This document shows positions 13,623 to 15,405 of a stretch of 15,405 bases of DNA, piece after piece. Source of the stretch: an uncultured Lachnospiraceae bacterium (GTDB taxonomy: Bacteria; Bacillota; Clostridia; Lachnospirales; Lachnospiraceae); the NCBI GenBank assembly GCA_949076555.1, contig CARUOB010000022.1:1-15405 (forward strand), read 5' to 3'. Made by a program: the position numbers and the translations under genes. The notes under the pieces were generated by a model. It worked only from the letters and a program-made list of their open reading frames with translations. It did not search any database and was not told where the DNA came from. How positions within the stretch are numbered: position 1 is the stretch's first letter; each line of letters opens with the position of its first letter.

Positions 13623-15405
13623 CGGAGCGGTATGCGGATGTGATTATAGATATCGCCCATGAGAAGGTGGACCGGGTTTTCCAGTACCGGATTCCGGATG
13701 AACTGTCGGATGCGGTAAGGCCCGGCGTACAGGTGCACGTACCTTTTGGCAACGGTAACCGTGAGCGGACGGGATATGTGGTGGAACTTTCGGAAGAGAC
13801 GGATTATCCGCCGGAGAAGATCAAGGCGGTTATTTCTGTGGATGAGAAGGGGATGTCCGTGGAGGGCAGGCAGATCCGGATCGCCTACTGGTTAAAGAGC
13901 AATTACGGCTCCACCACCATAGCGGCCCTAAAGACCGTGCTTCCTGTGAAGCAGAAGCAGAAAATGCTGGAGAAAAAGAAGGTACTGCGGCTTCTGCCGG
14001 AGGAGGAGACGGAGAGGGCTGCCTGCGAGTGCGAGAGAAAACACCAGCGGGCCAAAGCCAGAGTGCTGGCGGCCCTGCAGACGGAGGAGGAGCTGCCCTA
14101 CGAGCTGATCAGGCAGAAACTTCATGTGGCGGCCTCCACTTTACAGGCCTTGGAGAGACAGGGATATATCCGGATAGAGAAAGAGGCTTTTTACCGGAAT
14201 CCAGTCAAGGATGGGGACCGCAGCGAGACGCGCCCCGTGCTGAATCAGGCGCAGCGGCATATCATAGAGGACGTGCTTGCGGATTACCGGACGGGACGCC
14301 CGGGCGTGCATCTGGTGCACGGCGTTACGGGCAGCGGCAAGACGGAGGTGTACCTTGGCATCATCGAGGAGATGATCGCTATGGGGAAACAGGCCATCAT
14401 GCTCATTCCGGAGATCGCGCTGACATACCAGACGCTTCTGCGGTTTTATAAGAGATTCGGGGACCGGGTTTCTGTGATCAATTCCTCGCTGTCCGCGGGA
14501 GAAAAGTATGACCAGATCGAGCGGGCGAAGGCGGGGGAGATCGACGTGATGATCGGGCCGCGCTCGGCGCTGTTTACGCCCTTTGCCAATCTGGGCGTCA
14601 TCGTGGTAGATGAGGAGCATGAGAACAGCTACAAGAGCGAGACCTCGCCCAGATACCACGCCAGAGAGACGGCTGTGGAGATCGCCTCCCTGTGTGGCGC
14701 AAGTGTGGTGCTTGGCTCGGCGACGCCGTCCATGGAGTCCTACTACCGGGCGGTCATGGGAGAATATAAGTTATATGAAATGAAGGAGCGCCCCGGAAAC
14801 AGCATACTTCCGGCGGTGTATACAATAGACTTGAGGGAAGAGCTGAAACAGGGGAATCGATCCATGTTCAGCAGGAAACTAAAAGAGCTGATGCAGGACC
14901 GGCTTTCTAAAGGAGAACAGACCATTCTCTTTCTGAACAGGAGAGGCTATGCGGGATTTATTTCCTGTCGTTCCTGCGGGCACGTGATGAAATGTCCCCA
15001 CTGTGACGTGTCGCTGTCGGAGCACAGAAACGGAATGCTTACCTGCCATTACTGCGGGTATCAGGAGAGGAAACCTGCAAAGTGCCCTTCCTGCGGTTCG
15101 CCCTATCTGATGGGCTTTAAGGCGGGGACGGAGCAGGTGGAGGAGGCCATTCACAGGGAATTTCCGGGGGTCAGAGTGCTGCGCATGGACGCGGACACGA
15201 CCCGCAGGAAGGACAGCTATGAGCGGATACTGTCCGCCTTTGCGGACGAGGAAGCGGATGTGCTGGTGGGAACCCAGATGATTGTGAAAGGGCATGATTT
15301 TCCGGGCGTGACGCTGGTGGGTGTGCTGGCGGCGGATCTTTCCCTGAACCGGAACGATTACCGGGCGGGGGAACGCACTTTTCAGCTTTTGACACAGGCG
15401 GCGGG
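13619..15405 (+). CDS. priA: Primosomal protein N' (replication restart helicase PriA), 3' end beyond the window
   Basis: 3'->5' DNA helicase that recognises stalled forks and reloads the replisome. The frame is open from the ATG at 13619 to the window edge, giving 595 complete codons without a stop; full-length PriA proteins are usually about 700-800 residues. Seen in order are an N-terminal DNA-binding domain starting TERYADVIIDIAHEKVDRVF, a helical/winged-helix region (about 110-185), Walker A GVTGSGKTEVY (235-245), the DEEH box at 331-334, GSATPS, and the paired zinc-binding cysteine clusters at 450-492 (CRSCG, CPHCD, CHYCG, CPSCG), followed by GTEQVEE and VGTQMIVKGHDFP. The ATG overlaps the murE TGA. 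The def and fmt genes commonly follow priA, but they would be outside the window. Confidence 0.95.
   Translation, partial: MTERYADVIIDIAHEKVDRVFQYRIPDELSDAVRPGVQVHVPFGNGNRERTGYVVELSEETDYPPEKIKAVISVDEKGMSVEGRQIRIAYWLKSNYGSTTIAALKTVLPVKQKQKMLEKKKVLRLLPEEETERAACECERKHQRAKARVLAALQTEEELPYELIRQKLHVAASTLQALERQGYIRIEKEAFYRNPVKDGDRSETRPVLNQAQRHIIEDVLADYRTGRPGVHLVHGVTGSGKTEVYLGIIEEMIAMGKQAIMLIPEIALTYQTLLRFYKRFGDRVSVINSSLSAGEKYDQIERAKAGEIDVMIGPRSALFTPFANLGVIVVDEEHENSYKSETSPRYHARETAVEIASLCGASVVLGSATPSMESYYRAVMGEYKLYEMKERPGNSILPAVYTIDLREELKQGNRSMFSRKLKELMQDRLSKGEQTILFLNRRGYAGFISCRSCGHVMKCPHCDVSLSEHRNGMLTCHYCGYQERKPAKCPSCGSPYLMGFKAGTEQVEEAIHREFPGVRVLRMDADTTRRKDSYERILSAFADEEADVLVGTQMIVKGHDFPGVTLVGVLAADLSLNRNDYRAGERTFQLLTQAA

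Overview
The window looks like chromosomal DNA from a Gram-positive anaerobe of the class Clostridia, most likely the family Lachnospiraceae. This rests on the gene set (a SCIFF peptide with its radical SAM maturase, a fused SecDF, a TIGR04086-type membrane protein), on the strong AGGAGG-like ribosome binding sites, and on the meso-diaminopimelate-type MurE. The assignment to family is an inference; no rRNA or tRNA gene is present to confirm it.

Layout: (1) 6-3689, plus strand: aspartyl-tRNA synthetase (aspS), an SseB-like protein, and a phosphoglycolate phosphatase-type HAD hydrolase. (2) 3634-4926, minus strand: a CorC/HlyC (CNNM-type) membrane protein. Its 3' end overlaps the 3' end of the HAD gene by 56 bp, and it has a near-consensus promoter and a TTG start. 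(3) 5052-7437, plus strand: a four-helix TIGR04086-type membrane protein, the 47-residue SCIFF ranthipeptide precursor (scfA, 5505-5648) and its radical SAM/SPASM maturase (scfB). (4) 7488-9752: fused SecDF, closed by a strong terminator. (5) 9895-11685: a RecJ-type DHH exonuclease. (6) 11686-12152: a 467-bp non-coding stretch of repeats, a terminator and hairpins. (7) 12153 to the end: murE and a truncated priA, translationally overlapped.

The most notable feature lies between scfA and scfB. A 153-bp non-coding element (5761-5913) has 16-bp terminal inverted repeats (15/16 matching) and is flanked directly by a perfect 8-bp duplication, ACGTTATG. This is the signature of a miniature inverted-repeat transposable element (MITE). 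It sits inside the peptide/maturase cassette, downstream of a terminator-like hairpin. Other notable features are a palindromic 3' tail on scfB, an Ala where SecF proteins normally have a transmembrane Asp, a 33-bp tandem repeat at the recJ stop codon, and a hairpin-rich segment before murE.

How the genes work together: ScfB should install Cys-Thr thioether bonds in the SCIFF peptide. The TIGR04086 protein is a recurrent neighbour of unknown role. SecDF assists Sec-dependent export. RecJ and PriA act in DNA repair and replication restart, and MurE in peptidoglycan synthesis. Most of the window is housekeeping. The SCIFF cassette and the repeat families are the accessory-like part.
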